From Ascarosepion bandense (taxonomy: Eukaryota > Mollusca > Cephalopoda > Sepiida > Sepiidae), in contig JBBBDQ010001123.1 in the NCBI GenBank assembly GCA_037127315.1, positions 21,001 through 85,000 of the forward strand: 64,000 nt of DNA, in the 5' to 3' direction. This document shows positions 42,800 through 53,761 of the stretch, one piece after another (positions within the stretch are counted from its first letter, which is position 1; every line of letters begins with the position of its first letter). The position numbers were made by a program, and so were the translations under genes. The notes beneath the pieces were generated by a model. That model was not told the DNA's origin. It was given only the letters and a program-made list of their open reading frames with translations, and ran no database searches.

Positions 42800-43338
42800 T
42801 CAGATAAAAAGAAAATATATATATCGACCCGTGTTCAACCTTGACATTGTGTCAATTAGATCCAGTATTTTATCTAATCAAAGAGTGGACATTTTGACAA
42901 TCTAATTTAATTATAAAATTACAAATTGATAAAAGCTTCAAGATTTTGTTGGCTCACTATAAACATTTAAATAATATATAAAATTCAGTCGAGGATTTGG
43001 ATAAAGAGCGCTCTTCTGAAAGATAATTAGAAAACACTTAACAATGACAGATCTTCTAATGAGAGCAATTTTCAAATGCCAAATCGAGATTAAAAGAAAT
43101 AGGCTCTTCAGAGATGAATTAATTTTTCCCTTACTTTTTTCTAAATTTTAAGAGATTTTATGCAAACCTTTGTTGTATTTGAGTATAAAGAATTAATTCA
43201 AACTAACATTTAAGGTTACCGAAACGTTCTATTCTCAGAGGTTAATGAAAACAATCCTAGTTATATTACATACGTTCTTAAGCATTCTCCGAAACTTTGG
43301 GGAAAGTGGGTAGCGTACATTACGACCTAACTTCTAAT
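42800..43338. other. Unannotated stretch
   Basis: Nothing recognised. Confidence 0.4.
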
Positions 43339-43341
43339 ATA

Positions 43342-43680
43342 CAGTGGAACCTGGTGTATGCGACCCCCGTCGTCAGCGACCACCTCCTATTAACGTCCGT
43401 TTTTCTATGCTATTTTCCTTTAATCTAAGCCAGAAACACTTTCTCGTTGTTTTGTTATTGTAGTGAAGTGTCAAATTTTTATTATTTCTTGAAATGACGG
43501 TGGTCAAATGGCGGCTGTCTTGTATTAACAAGTAGTTATTACATTTGGCAAGTTCAAGAGATCTGTCGGTTTCTGTACCAACTTGGATAAATTCGGACGT
43601 AGGGGAAAAATCACATCAATGTGAAATTTAAATTTTCAATGTTTATCTCTTTCATTACCTTTATTTTTTCTCAATCGTTT

Positions 43681-43721
<41 letters not shown>

Positions 43722-44243
43722 TCTCTACCCTGATTGTTGTCATTATTTTTTCTTGTATGTTTGTTTATTTTTCCATATATTATCGCAGATTCTCTTTTAC
43801 TATCATTCACTTCTCAGAAAAAATTGAAAGCTTTGGTTCATGAAGACCAAGAAACGATGGACCAAATAAATAAGTGCCAACATCAATTTGAATCGAAAGG
43901 GGGTCACATTACAAAAAATACCCCACATAAACTGCAATAACTGATTTTTAAGCCTACACCAGTGTGAATAAATAATTTTTATTTCTTTTGTTAACCGTTG
44001 TAAATCCGTTTTTAATATTAAAAAATAATTATGCTGAATACATTTTTTCAAAGTTAGACCATCTTATGTTCTCATTCATTTATTACCGGATTACATGGTC
44101 AAACACTAAAATACGTTCATTCTGGAGAGTGAAATATAAAATCGTGGGGAGGATAGGTCACGAGTCCTTAGTGAGCGACCACCTGCCGTATGCGATCAGT
44201 TTTTGATAGCAGTAGGGGTGGTCGCATAGAACAAGTTCCACTG
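43342..44243. mobile_element. Non-autonomous TIR element, pogo/Tigger-like
   Basis: 902 bp flanked by TA (43340-43341, 44244-44245). Terminal inverted repeats: CAGTGGAACCTGGTGTATGC at the left; the right end read inwards is CAGTGGAACTTGTTCTATGC; both continue to GCGACC. Subterminal GCGACCACC is repeated. No transposase. Interior holds a (CT)n run at 43682-43714. CAGT-ends with TA duplication point to the Tc1/mariner superfamily, perhaps pogo. Confidence 0.8.
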
Positions 44244-44245
44244 TA

Positions 44246-45720
44246 TTTTTATCGTGTGTTAGGATTATCGTTTAACTTAGTTGATACTACACAATATCCG
44301 CTTGATGCCAAAACGGTGACACTTATAAAAATGTGCCTTTAGGGTCAAACTTTTACACTACATGGCAATTTCCTATTTAAAAAAACGGGTCAGAACAGCC
44401 ATGCAAGAATTTGGTAACAGCGTGCCAGTGAAAATGTCAAGCGTTCAATAATCTTTTACTGTCGAACAAACAAAACACTACGGATTTTTATCTTTTTACT
44501 TTTACGTAAATCGTTTTGAAGTTGGGTGTTAGATCATCCAATCAAAATTTAGGAAGTAAGGAGAAATACATTTTTCTGTACCCCCTTGTAATATAAAATT
44601 AAATCCAATTAAATTAGGTAGCTATGCTTGCCAATCATAACTTTAGTTAAGCCAGAGAAACTGACAAGAGACACAAAGGTGAATAAAACTGGTGAATATT
44701 TACTGTAGGTACCTCCACAAAATCGCTGAAAAAAAAACAGCATAATATGGAGGAAAAAAGCCCCAAACTAAATAAAAACAAAGTTTTATCGGAAAAATGT
44801 TTATGTTATCATTTAGAGGATAGATCAAATCATTTTTAATTATTTTTTAAATTTTTAATTATTTCTAACACGTTCGAAATTTTTGTAGAAAGTCTTTTTT
44901 TCTTACGTCAGTGCGAAACCTAAATTGACGCAACGTTTATTAAGAAAGAAAATGTAATATTGTACAATGCACTTTTTTGGCCGTGAAAGACACATTAATT
45001 TGGAAATTCTTGCAAAAATCAAATAATGGTCAGATTTTGATGAAAATTTCAGAACCTATTCATAATTAACTGAAATCAATTTTGAAATAATTATTTTGTA
45101 TAAAATATTGGTAAAAATATTTTTTACATATGTTACCCCCACCAATTAATTTCCAGAAATGGTTAAAAATTCGACAACGGGCAGCAATAAGCCTTATATA
45201 ATTAAATTCAGGAGGCATTAGGGAATGGTAATCAACAGTTTTTTTTTCTCCACTAGTCCCCGACTTTCTAAAAAATAGGTCCGAATTGCGAAAAATGCAA
45301 TAACTATGCCAATTTTTATGTGGATAAACTTCTGATTGCTTTTATGAACAATAAAAATGAAGCATATCATAGCCTGAAAAGAAAAAAAATTCTATGAATA
45401 ATTAATTTTTACAAGAATTATTTTCATTTTTTTTAACTTTTTATTATAATGATATAAAAAGTTTAAAAATTATTTTTAAATTTCTTCCTCTAATGGGTCG
45501 GCTAGGGTATGCAATCAATGCATGAAGACTACAATTACTAATCGAAAATTTAATAAGCTTAAAACAAATGATTGAACCCATTAATTTTAAAATAATTAAA
45601 ACATTTTAATTGTGTGCATTTTCATTGCCCGTATCTTTATTTGTACGGGTAGCTGTACGTGATATTTATCATTAAAAGGTCACGTGATTCAAGGGTTGTC
45701 TTCCTTTACATAAAAAACTA
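44246..45720. other. Apparently unique AT-rich DNA
   Basis: No transposon similarity seen; no convincing exon. Confidence 0.4.
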
Positions 45721-45890
45721 AATTCGTACATTTTAGTCGCCATCGGCCTCCCTACTTAGCCTTCTTGACAGCTTCCGGCTGTCATTACTGAGATAAACAC
45801 TGATAACAACGGCTACCGTAACTGATAAAGAGTTTTACAGAATATTTCAGAGAGTAAGCAAGTACAATTGTTTGAAATCAGATAAAGGTA
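45721..45890 (+). other. Possible non-coding first exon with splice donor
   Basis: A less AT-rich patch (CGCCATCGGCCTCCCTACTT and CTTCCGGCTGTC near 45740-45785) in unique DNA, ending at ATAAAG|GTAAGT near 45887, a strong match to the 5' splice-site consensus. No coding potential, and no acceptor or next exon was identified in the window. Confidence 0.2.
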
Positions 45891-46790
45891 AGTTTTAATT
45901 TAAAAAATTGACTTCAATAACGTGTCAGCGACGTATATCTTATTTTTGCCAGATTTTTAAAACAGAAATATGGCTACTGTTTACGTAAGTGTGTCGATCA
46001 ATCAAAAAAATGGCAGTACGTTTAATTTGTTTTTTAATCTGAAAAATGTTAGATTCCAATCAATATAATTTCGGTTTAAAATACGCCAGTGTATTTTGTT
46101 TACTGGAATTACTAAATTGAATCGCTTGACTTTCAATTAAAGCTAATTTTAAAGCTAAAATATAACTTATTTATTTTTAAAATTTTATAAATCAGGTATC
46201 GAAAATTTATACTGAAAAGTGGAGGTACCTAATTTACTGATATAAGATCTCCCCATAACATGGAAAGCTGATAGTTTAGTAGAAGAAACAGACAAGCAAC
46301 ACAACTGAAAATAGGACGGGTATTAACTGATATGAGTTGTCTCCCCTACCCATGAAAAACCGTTTGAGAATAATCTAACACCGATAACTATTTTTAACGT
46401 TATTGTTCAGCAAATACAAGGCAAAAGACTAACACAAAATAGAGGGTTACAGAACAAGGTTGTTTATAGACGTAAAACTATGTGATAGTTAACAGTTTAC
46501 ATTAACTTGATGGGTTTAAGGTTGTGTCGTTCAAAAGGTATCAGCTGGGGAGTTTGTTTCGTAAAACAGCTGCACTTGGAAAGTTGTTCGAGTTAAATTT
46601 TCAATTAAATATAAAGTGAAGGTAGGTGGTTCGCTCCCGTGTATATGTTATGGTAGGTCTATTTTTACCCCAAGTAAATAAATACATAAATAAAATGAAT
46701 TCAGAAAAATGCAAGGGGTTACTAAGAATGAAAGAAAGTTAGAAAAACATTAATAAAAAGAGATGACAATAAAACAAGATTAAAAAACAG
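45891..46790. other. Apparently unique AT-rich DNA
   Basis: No gene or repeat recognised. Confidence 0.4.
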
Positions 46791-46794
46791 AAGA

Positions 46795-47050
46795 TGATGC
46801 TTGATATTGCATTTAAACTTTTTGACAAGAAAGAAAAAGGCGAATCAAAAGAGAGTTATTTTTGCGATAAGTACGAGGTAAGAAGCTGTTAGCATAGAAT
46901 ATATGGTTGCATCTGATCACTTGAACCGTAAAATGGTGGCACGTAGCTTCCTAGTTAGTCCTACGCTTAAAATCCTAAAGTCGAAATACAAAAAAAGAAG
47001 GCTCGTTATGAAAGTATTTATATATAAAAAAAAAAAAGAAGGAAGCTACA
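46795..47050 (-). pseudogene. LINE-J 3' fragment, decayed
   Basis: Plus-strand AAGAAGCTGTTAGCATAGAA, TTGAACCGTAAAATGGTGGC and ATGAAAGTATTTATA match, in reverse, the C-terminal part of LINE-J (compare 8780, 36160-36200). Confidence 0.65.
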
Positions 47051-47310
47051 GCTAGATTTCGGTGGTCGAAAAGTGGCTAAAACCGAGATACAAGGTCAGG
47101 ACTAATAATGTTTTAGATGTTTCTTTGATTTTTCTTCAAAATTCCCTTGATACGTAACAAACACAGTAGATTACATTTGTCAGTAATTCATGGCATGAAG
47201 CTTAGATGTAGCACAACACTGAATGCATGTAGCATCCAGTGCGGATCAAATTCCTATTCAGTGGTCGTTGACCTAACGAGACAGGCTTTCTAACCATTAC
47301 ACCACCTCAG

Positions 47311-47608
47311 CCAGTCAATTAATTGCCATACGTGATACACGCTTAAGCGATCATGTCCCGTAAGACTAGGCAGAAGATAATCCCGCAGTAGTTTGCCATT
47401 ACTTTCTGCGGTAGACTGGTTGCCAGCCAAGGCTATAGAACCCAATCTGTTCTGTTATTTAGCCCTTAAATGGAGGGAAGAAATGGATTAAAACTTTTCC
47501 CAATGGTATTTGTGCGTAAGTGAATGCAATGGAATTCAACTGAAATTCGAACCCGGCTCCCCGATTCCTTGTTCCGAGTCGATATCTACTGCACCACAAC
47601 GCACATAG
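47311..47608 (-). mobile_element. SINE-C, full length
   Basis: Minus strand: GTTGTGGTGCAGTAGATATC head, box B-like GGGTTCGAATTTC, the central GGGTTCTATAGCC and a tail ending near 47311. Confidence 0.9.
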
Positions 47609-47739
47609 TTCACAAAAGTGATATTCAATGCATGAATGAACAGAAGCCATACAAAAATGTAACACAGATTTTAGCATAATACATTGTCTAGAATGACACA
47701 GTCAATCAACATTCACAACAGCCGAGATAGCAATTGATT

Positions 47740-47840
47740 CAAAACAATCATTCCAGTTTATCTCAATGAAAAGCGTTAGACTGAAAAGTTGCAATAAGTT
47801 ATTCAACTGGATGTTAGCATCAGCCATGCTGATAAAAGCC
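47740..47840 (-). pseudogene. LINE-J fragment, decayed
   Basis: Plus-strand ATGTTAGCATCAGCCATGCT and neighbouring bases match the complement of 420-440 and flanks; very diverged. Confidence 0.5.
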
Positions 47841-47942
47841 CAAAAAAAGCTTCTCTAAGAAAGTTAAAGATAAATTACTGAAAATAAATATCAACAGGAA
47901 CAAATTAAAATTTTGAATGCCGAAAATATCAATAACATTAAA

Positions 47943-48064
47943 AGATAAGGATTAATACCTTTCCCAAAGGTATTTGTGCGTAAGTGAATGCAAGGAATTT
48001 AACTGGAATTTGATTCCCTGACTTGTCGTTCCGAACCGATATCCACTTCGCCACAACGCACATC
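47943..48064 (-). mobile_element. SINE-C, 5' half only
   Basis: Minus strand: GTGGCGAAGTGGATATCGG, then AATTCCAGTTAAATTCC and AAATACCTTTGGGAAAGG; the tail is absent. Confidence 0.8.
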
Positions 48065-48065
48065 C

Positions 48066-48815
48066 TCACTTAATTCGAATAAGAGATCTTAAAAAGTGAA
48101 ACAAAACAATTAAAAAACGTCCAGCTTTGAATAAATTGCATTTGTAACATTTAAGCGAAAGATATAAAAAATGAAATAAGTTTCCGTTTAAATGAAAATA
48201 AAATGTGACAGAAATTAAACTTTTTATTAATTATTTCCTCTGAATTTAATTCCTGATCAAGAAACTCTAATCCTGAATGTAGCAACAATTAATAAATAAC
48301 CACCTAAAAATAAAATTTCTAAAACGTTTATAGTTTTGTCTTTTTTGTCAATTTTTCTTGTTCATTTTCTGGATTTATTTTTTATTTTATTGAGTTTATT
48401 TTTCCTTTGAAGTTGACAACAATATCCGAGAGTAATTTTATACATGTAATATTTGAATTTTAATATGAAAGAACAATTACACATCAATTCTAAACTGTGA
48501 ATAAAAAATAATGCCTTTCTTATAACGTTAGCGTGAATGTCATTGTTGTCGCCACTTCTATAAAGTTGGTTTTCGTAATGTTAATCTGAAGTGAACCTTT
48601 GGTAACTCGCTAGTTGCGAGTTATAATGTTTCGGTATTTTCACGTAAAGCCAACGTACTAACGAATCCTTCAAATAATATACAATGACGCTGTAGAACAC
48701 CGAAATGATGCAAATATCCGAAAACCGAATCACAAGAAATATTCTGAACACAGAATACCGGAACACGAGAACTTAGACAGACTTCTGTCTGATTGCGTTA
48801 TCTAAATCTAAATCT
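48066..48815. other. Unannotated stretch
   Basis: Nothing recognised. Confidence 0.4.
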
Positions 48816-48816
48816 A

Positions 48817-48867
48817 TCTAAACTTATTTATAAATGGAACTTTGTCTGTGTGTGTTTGTGTGTGTCG

Positions 48868-48903
<36 letters not shown>

Positions 48904-49395
48904 GTTACCTATAGATTCCGAAACGGCTGAACCGATTTTCTTGAAAATTTACACAGTTGTACTATAAGCGTTTGCGAGGGTTCTTAGCTAGGTTTTGTGT
49001 CGAGGTACCCCCGATAAATATCGAAAATTGATAATAGAAAAAATCGGGTTATAGAAGAAGTGGTCCGATTTTAATCAAATTCCATACACTCATAGACAAA
49101 GACATAAGAAACGATATTCAAAAGTTTCAAGGTTGCAGTTCTTACAATAGTGCAGAAAATCGATAATATATATATATATAAATCAGTTTACGACGAAAGA
49201 ACTTATTTGATATCGATACCATGAATTCAAAATTTGACTTACATCCATTCATTTTTCTTTCAGTTTACGGTTTTGCTTCAACTGGAAACAACTATTGCTT
49301 TTTAGTCTTTCGTGCCAATGTCCAAACAGTCTGAGCTCCAGGATTTAGTTTTAAAGCTTTCATTAAATTCGAGCAACGCCGGGCTATACTGCTAG
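48817..49395 (+). mobile_element. Non-autonomous Helitron, complete
   Basis: TCTAAACTTATTTATAAATG after A, (TG)n at 48861-48901, a short (TA)n near 49167, 3' hairpin GAGCAACGCCGGG, end ACTGCTAG before T. Confidence 0.9.
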
Positions 49396-49399
49396 TATG

Positions 49400-49705
49400 T
49401 TAATATTTATGGTCACGTAATCCCAGTAGCACAATCTATTTAATAGATACATGTGTTGCCTAGCGATTCGTGTTCGAACAAACGTATTGGTATCCACACT
49501 TTCTTCTGACATAACAGCCTCCCAACTGTGACAAGTTGCGCATTACAGTAACCTTTCTTCTTTGTCCACGGAGAATATGTTATAAGTCAGAAAATGAATT
49601 CCTATACATATCCACGCATGATAAAGTCTAAGTTAAAATTGTGGTCCAGTAAGAAAGTAACAAAAATAAGAGTACATCAGGATATTTTTAATATATATAT
49701 ATTTT
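49400..49705. other. Unannotated stretch
   Basis: Nothing recognised. Confidence 0.4.
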
Positions 49706-49710
49706 TTTAA

Positions 49711-49768
49711 TCATATCACCACGAGCAAGGCGGTAACGCCACTGATGTGCAGGGGACTACGTAAGAGT
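49711..49768 (-). pseudogene. LINE-J 3' terminus
   Basis: ACCACGAGCAAGGCGGTAAC and GATGTGCAGGGGACTACG on the plus strand are the complement of the LINE-J 3' end. Confidence 0.8.
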
Positions 49769-50195
49769 GAAAAGATTGGAAAAGAGATAGCCGGAAACCA
49801 CATCCTAAACAGGAAACAAAGGATGAGCCTCTTCACCCGTTCAATAGACGTGGGTGGAGTGTGAACCGGGCGATAGTTTAGTCTATCTACTCCAATTGAA
49901 AAAAAAAAGAGGATAAGAATGGAAATGAGTAAAAGATTGGAAAAGAGAAAGCCAGAAACCACATCCTAAACAGGAAAACAGGGATGAGGCTCTTCACCCG
50001 TTCAATAGACGTGGGTGGAGTGTGAACCGGGCGATAGTTTAGTCTATCTACTCCAATTGAAAAAAAAGAGGAAAAGAATGGAAATGAGTAAAAGATTGGA
50101 AAAGAGAAAGCCGAAAACCACATCCTAAACAGGAAACAAGGGATGAGCCTCTTCACCCGTTCAATAAACGTGGGTGGAGTGTGAACCGGGCGATA
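49769..50195. repeat. 161-bp tandem repeat, about 2.7 copies
   Basis: AAAAGATTGGAAAAGAGA recurs at 49769, 49930 and 50091; each unit contains CCACATCCTAAACAGGAAA and GTGAACCGGGCGATAG. The first unit starts where the LINE-J terminus ends. Units are highly similar, so the expansion is recent. Confidence 0.9.
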
Positions 50196-50199
50196 TATA

Positions 50200-50537
50200 C
50201 ACATTGTAAGATGCATGTGGATATTTTTACCATAAAATTGATATAAACCATTCGCTAAAAGGAAAATGGTCATGAAATTCCTTTATTAATTTGATTAAAA
50301 TATCATGTGAATAAAGCCTTATATATGTTTTTATTAGATATTTTGAAGAAAAAGACAAATATTTAAGTTGGTAATGAAGCTTTGTTCAATGTCATTTGAT
50401 TACCCGGCCATAAATAAGGTTCGAGCATTTTATTTTCACAACTATGGTTGCTGTTAACATCAGATGCATTTTTAATGACCTATTTGGTAGTGTTAGATTT
50501 TATTATGTAACTCTATGGTTGTTCATCACATTGTAAT
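50200..50537. other. Unannotated stretch
   Basis: Nothing recognised. Confidence 0.4.
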
Positions 50538-50558
50538 ATATATATATATATATATATA

Positions 50559-50825
50559 GTTTATCGAGGCAGCAGATAACTTTCTAGTGGTTACTGTTGT
50601 CGTTGCTTAGCAAAGTTTTATGTCAACACAAGATAACATCGTCTTTGATGGTGGATGTTTTAATGTTAACGTCCATGTAACTGCTCTGAAGACGATTCAT
50701 GTGAGCCGAAAGCTTAGGACCAACTTAAAAATTGTCAAAATCTTGGAGAATTTTTGTCTTTATTTTCACCTGAAATTAGAGCCAAAATACGATGTTTAGA
50801 ACAGCTCACTGTCTCTTATATTTAA
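50559..50825 (+). repeat. PLE-B 3' tail
   Basis: GCTTAGCAAAGTTTTATGTC, AACACAAGATAACATCGTC, GAAGACGATTCATGTGAGCC and GAAAGCTTAG match 52330-52450. Starts after a (TA)n tract (50538-50558) with GTTTATCGAGGCAGCAGATA, also found at 51243. Confidence 0.75.
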
Positions 50826-50826
50826 C

Positions 50827-50831
<5 letters not shown>

Positions 50832-50905
<74 letters not shown>
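50832..50905. repeat. (CA)n and (TA)n microsatellites
   Basis: Simple runs separating PLE-B and the palindromic family. Confidence 0.95.
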
Positions 50906-50907
<2 letters not shown>

Positions 50908-51178
50908 GTGATATACTTTCCCTGACGATCCGTTAAGGTGAAACCTAGGTAGGTCTGTCTGGCTCACTAGGTATTTTTTACTTATTCCACCCTACCTAAG
51001 TATTAAGTGCTTTTTTGTTAGTTGATTACTCGTATCGATTTTTTTTCTCTGGGCTACGTACTGACTCGGTCCGAATCTTTTTTACTGATGTTCATGTACT
51101 TAGCTCTTTCTTTTTTAAAACCGTTTTTCCATTCTTCGTACATTAGTGGAAGGTTTTTCGACGCGAGTAGAGTTAGAA

Positions 51179-51182
<4 letters not shown>
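50906..51182 (-). repeat. Palindrome-associated repeat (same family as 61622-61966)
   Basis: On the minus strand it starts at 51182 with a short coding relic ('LLASKNLPLMYEEWKNGFKK', then 'YMNISKKDSDRVST' and a stop), followed by non-coding DNA ending in the CCTAGTGAGCCAGACAGACC region. The peptide text is conserved in the other copy despite frame damage there. I do not recognise the protein. Confidence 0.65.

Positions 51183-51240
<58 letters not shown>
51183..51240. repeat. (TA)n microsatellite
   Basis: 58-bp dinucleotide tract between two elements. Confidence 0.95.
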
Positions 51241-51244
<4 letters not shown>

Positions 51245-52536
51245 TATCGAGGCAGCAGATAATTTTCAAAACATATACTGTTAAATATAACAGGCAATGA
51301 ATGTCTATTATGTTTAATCATAAGCCATTCTAAACATCGTATTTTGTCTTTAATTTTAGGTGGAAATAAAGACAAAAATTGATCAAATTACATAAGTTAA
51401 AAACAAATTTTAAAGTCACGCCATCCTTAAATTTACATTAGAGCTTAATATTAATAATAAAATTCTATTCTATGATGTATTTATTGATTCCCGCACACAT
51501 AGATTTACTACTTATCTATATAGGAAACAAACTAGCATAAAATTGTGTCTTCTTAATGATAATAGTGAATGCCTCCAACGATATAAGTTAGCTCTTATAA
51601 AAAAACTCAGTTCAACGCACACAAATTATATCTTCTTCCAAAGCCGTATTCTATAAGGAATTACACGAAATTAAACAAACACTTGTTAACAATTGATTTC
51701 TTAACTCCGTCATTGATCAACAAATTAAAATGTCTCTCAATAAACTTAATAATATCTCTAACAATACTGATAATATTAATAATAATAGTATGCATCAAAC
51801 TAAACATAACACTATTAACTTATATTATTGTAACCAAATGCATAATAATTACAAACATGATGAAACAACTCTCAAAAACTTAATCGGTAGAAATGCTAAA
51901 CCAATTAATAATAATAAACAAATTAAGCTAATCAAATGTTATAAAAAATTTATAACATTTGTCCTCATAGTCTCTAATAACTTTACAACCACACAACTAA
52001 GTCCTCTACAGAAAACCAATGTAGTGTATCAATTTACATGCCCGATCAGAGATTGTATCTCTAGTAGTAATAATAAACCGACTACAACAACGCTCTTTTG
52101 TAGACTTACCTGCCACCTTTCTGATTATAGTTCAATTAAACAACATTTCATAGAAAAACAGTAAAAAGAACCTTCATATATTACAGGCCATCTACATTAA
52201 ATCAAAGCAACCCACATTTAGTAAAACCGCATTTCTATCTAGTCTCAACACATTATATTGCATTATGACGTCATAAAATCGCATTACAAATTTACGACCT
52301 GAGTCTGCTATTCGGTAACTGTTATCGTTGCATAGCAATGTTTTATGTCAGCACAAGATAATATCATCTTTGATGGTGGATGTCTTTATGTTAACGTCCC
52401 TGTAACCTCTCTGAAGATGACGCATGTGAGCTGAAAGCTTAGAACCAGCATAATGAAAACATATCCAAATATTGGAGAGTTTTAGCCTTTATTTTAGAAC
52501 GGCTCATGATTAAACATAAAAGACATTCATTGTCTG

Positions 52537-52545
<9 letters not shown>
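51241..52545 (+). mobile_element. PLE-B: Penelope-like element with inverted terminal segments
   Basis: 51380-52165 encodes, across frames, Penelope-like text: 'FYDVFIDSRTHRFTTYLYRK' and 'LQRYKLALIKKL' (RT end), then 51730-52161 in one frame with 'KNLIGRNAKP', 'KTNVVYQFTCPIRDC' and 'FCRLTCHLSDYSSIKQH', a GIY-YIG endonuclease region in which the expected 'YIG' strand is missing. The 3' UTR carries GAAGATGACGCATGTGAGCT and GAAAGCTTAG. A terminal segment (TAACAGGCAATGAATGTCTA at 51289) recurs inverted near 52500-52540. Defective copy. Confidence 0.8.

Positions 52546-52583
<38 letters not shown>
52546..52583. repeat. (TA)n microsatellite
   Basis: Dinucleotide run at the right edge of PLE-B. Confidence 0.95.
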
Positions 52584-52584
<1 letters not shown>

Positions 52585-52589
52585 CTTAT

Positions 52590-53135
52590 TTATAAGAGTG
52601 TGGAGGGCCAAAATTGCTGACAGTCAGTGGAATACAGATAAAAAGGCATTTAAGGCAAGCTGACTTTGTAATAAAGATATGATATTAAAGATAGAGCCTA
52701 TTTTATGTGAGGTGGTTTTAAATATAACATAAAAATGTATATAGACACGTGCGTTTGCGCTTATGCACATATATACAAGCATTTAACACTCAAACATCAA
52801 CACACGATGACACTTCATCGAACAATAACAATATATCAACACACAACAACATTTCAGAAGAAAAATGGAAGGAAGTTGGAAAAAGAAATAAAGAAATAAA
52901 AGACGACAAATGAGCATGACAGCAACCCATGCTAAAACAGAAAATACGCGCACGATCGAAAACCTCACACATTAACAATTCACAACAGGATAAAAAACAA
53001 AAGTTTAGAAATATTAACAGTACACTGCAAAGAACCTCAGAAGATTGTGTGAGAAAAATCCCCCTACAAAACTCTGGAGTCGGGATGATGAATGTAACAT
53101 CAATCATCTAATTAACCATCTTTTACTTATATTAA
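52590..53135. other. Unannotated stretch
   Basis: No element recognised; openings of up to 105 codons on the minus strand lack motifs. Confidence 0.4.
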
Positions 53136-53137
53136 TG

Positions 53138-53138
<1 letters not shown>

Positions 53139-53195
<57 letters not shown>
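53139..53195. repeat. (CT)n / (TA)n microsatellite
   Basis: Compound simple repeat. Confidence 0.95.
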
Positions 53196-53197
<2 letters not shown>

Positions 53198-53198
<1 letters not shown>

Positions 53199-53703
53199 TG
53201 TTTCATTAAATAAAATAGACAAGTTTTGTCAATTTATTTTATGTAAAACCTTTTCATATCGTCTGATAAGCTTATCGTTGAAAGAAGAAAGAAAATCACA
53301 ATATTGATACATTTTTTGTTATCTTAATGGCTTTCTATACTTAATATTGCTTGCCCCCACTCTTGCGTGGTCATGTCTGATGTCACAAAGTGTAGTGTCA
53401 TTTTCGCTTTCAGCACGCACACAGGTGTTTGCCGATGCCTTGAAAATCTTCCATGTAAATAAAATAGATGACTACTACTATTGTTCGTCCGCGAAATGTT
53501 TAATACACTTAATATAATTGTCATCTTTGATAATGGCTGATGCAAGACAAAAGCTCAGAAAGGATTAATAAAAAAAATATATCAATATCGTGATTTACTT
53601 TCTTCTTTCAACGATAATGCTATTAAGCTTATCAGACGATATGAAAAGAATTTACATAAAATAAATAGACAAAACTTGTTTATATTATTTAATGAAACAT
53701 GCA
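53198..53703. repeat. Element with ~110-bp inverted terminal segments
   Basis: 53198-53310 and 53580-53703 are inverted copies (ACAAGTTTTGTC, TTTTCATATCGTCTGATAAG and ATCGTTGAAAGAAGAAAG). Between them, 53500-53570 resembles a PLE tail (TGGCTGATGCAAGACAAAAG). Perhaps a small Penelope-derived foldback unit. Confidence 0.7.
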
Positions 53704-53761
53704 TCAATGAAAGAAATACTGCCTAAATACACACACACATTATATATATATATATATATAT

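Noticed and set aside
52790..53107. 105-codon minus-strand opening
   Set aside because: Hydrophobic, Cys- and Phe-rich translation of AT-rich DNA with no recognisable motif, overlapped by openings on the other strand.
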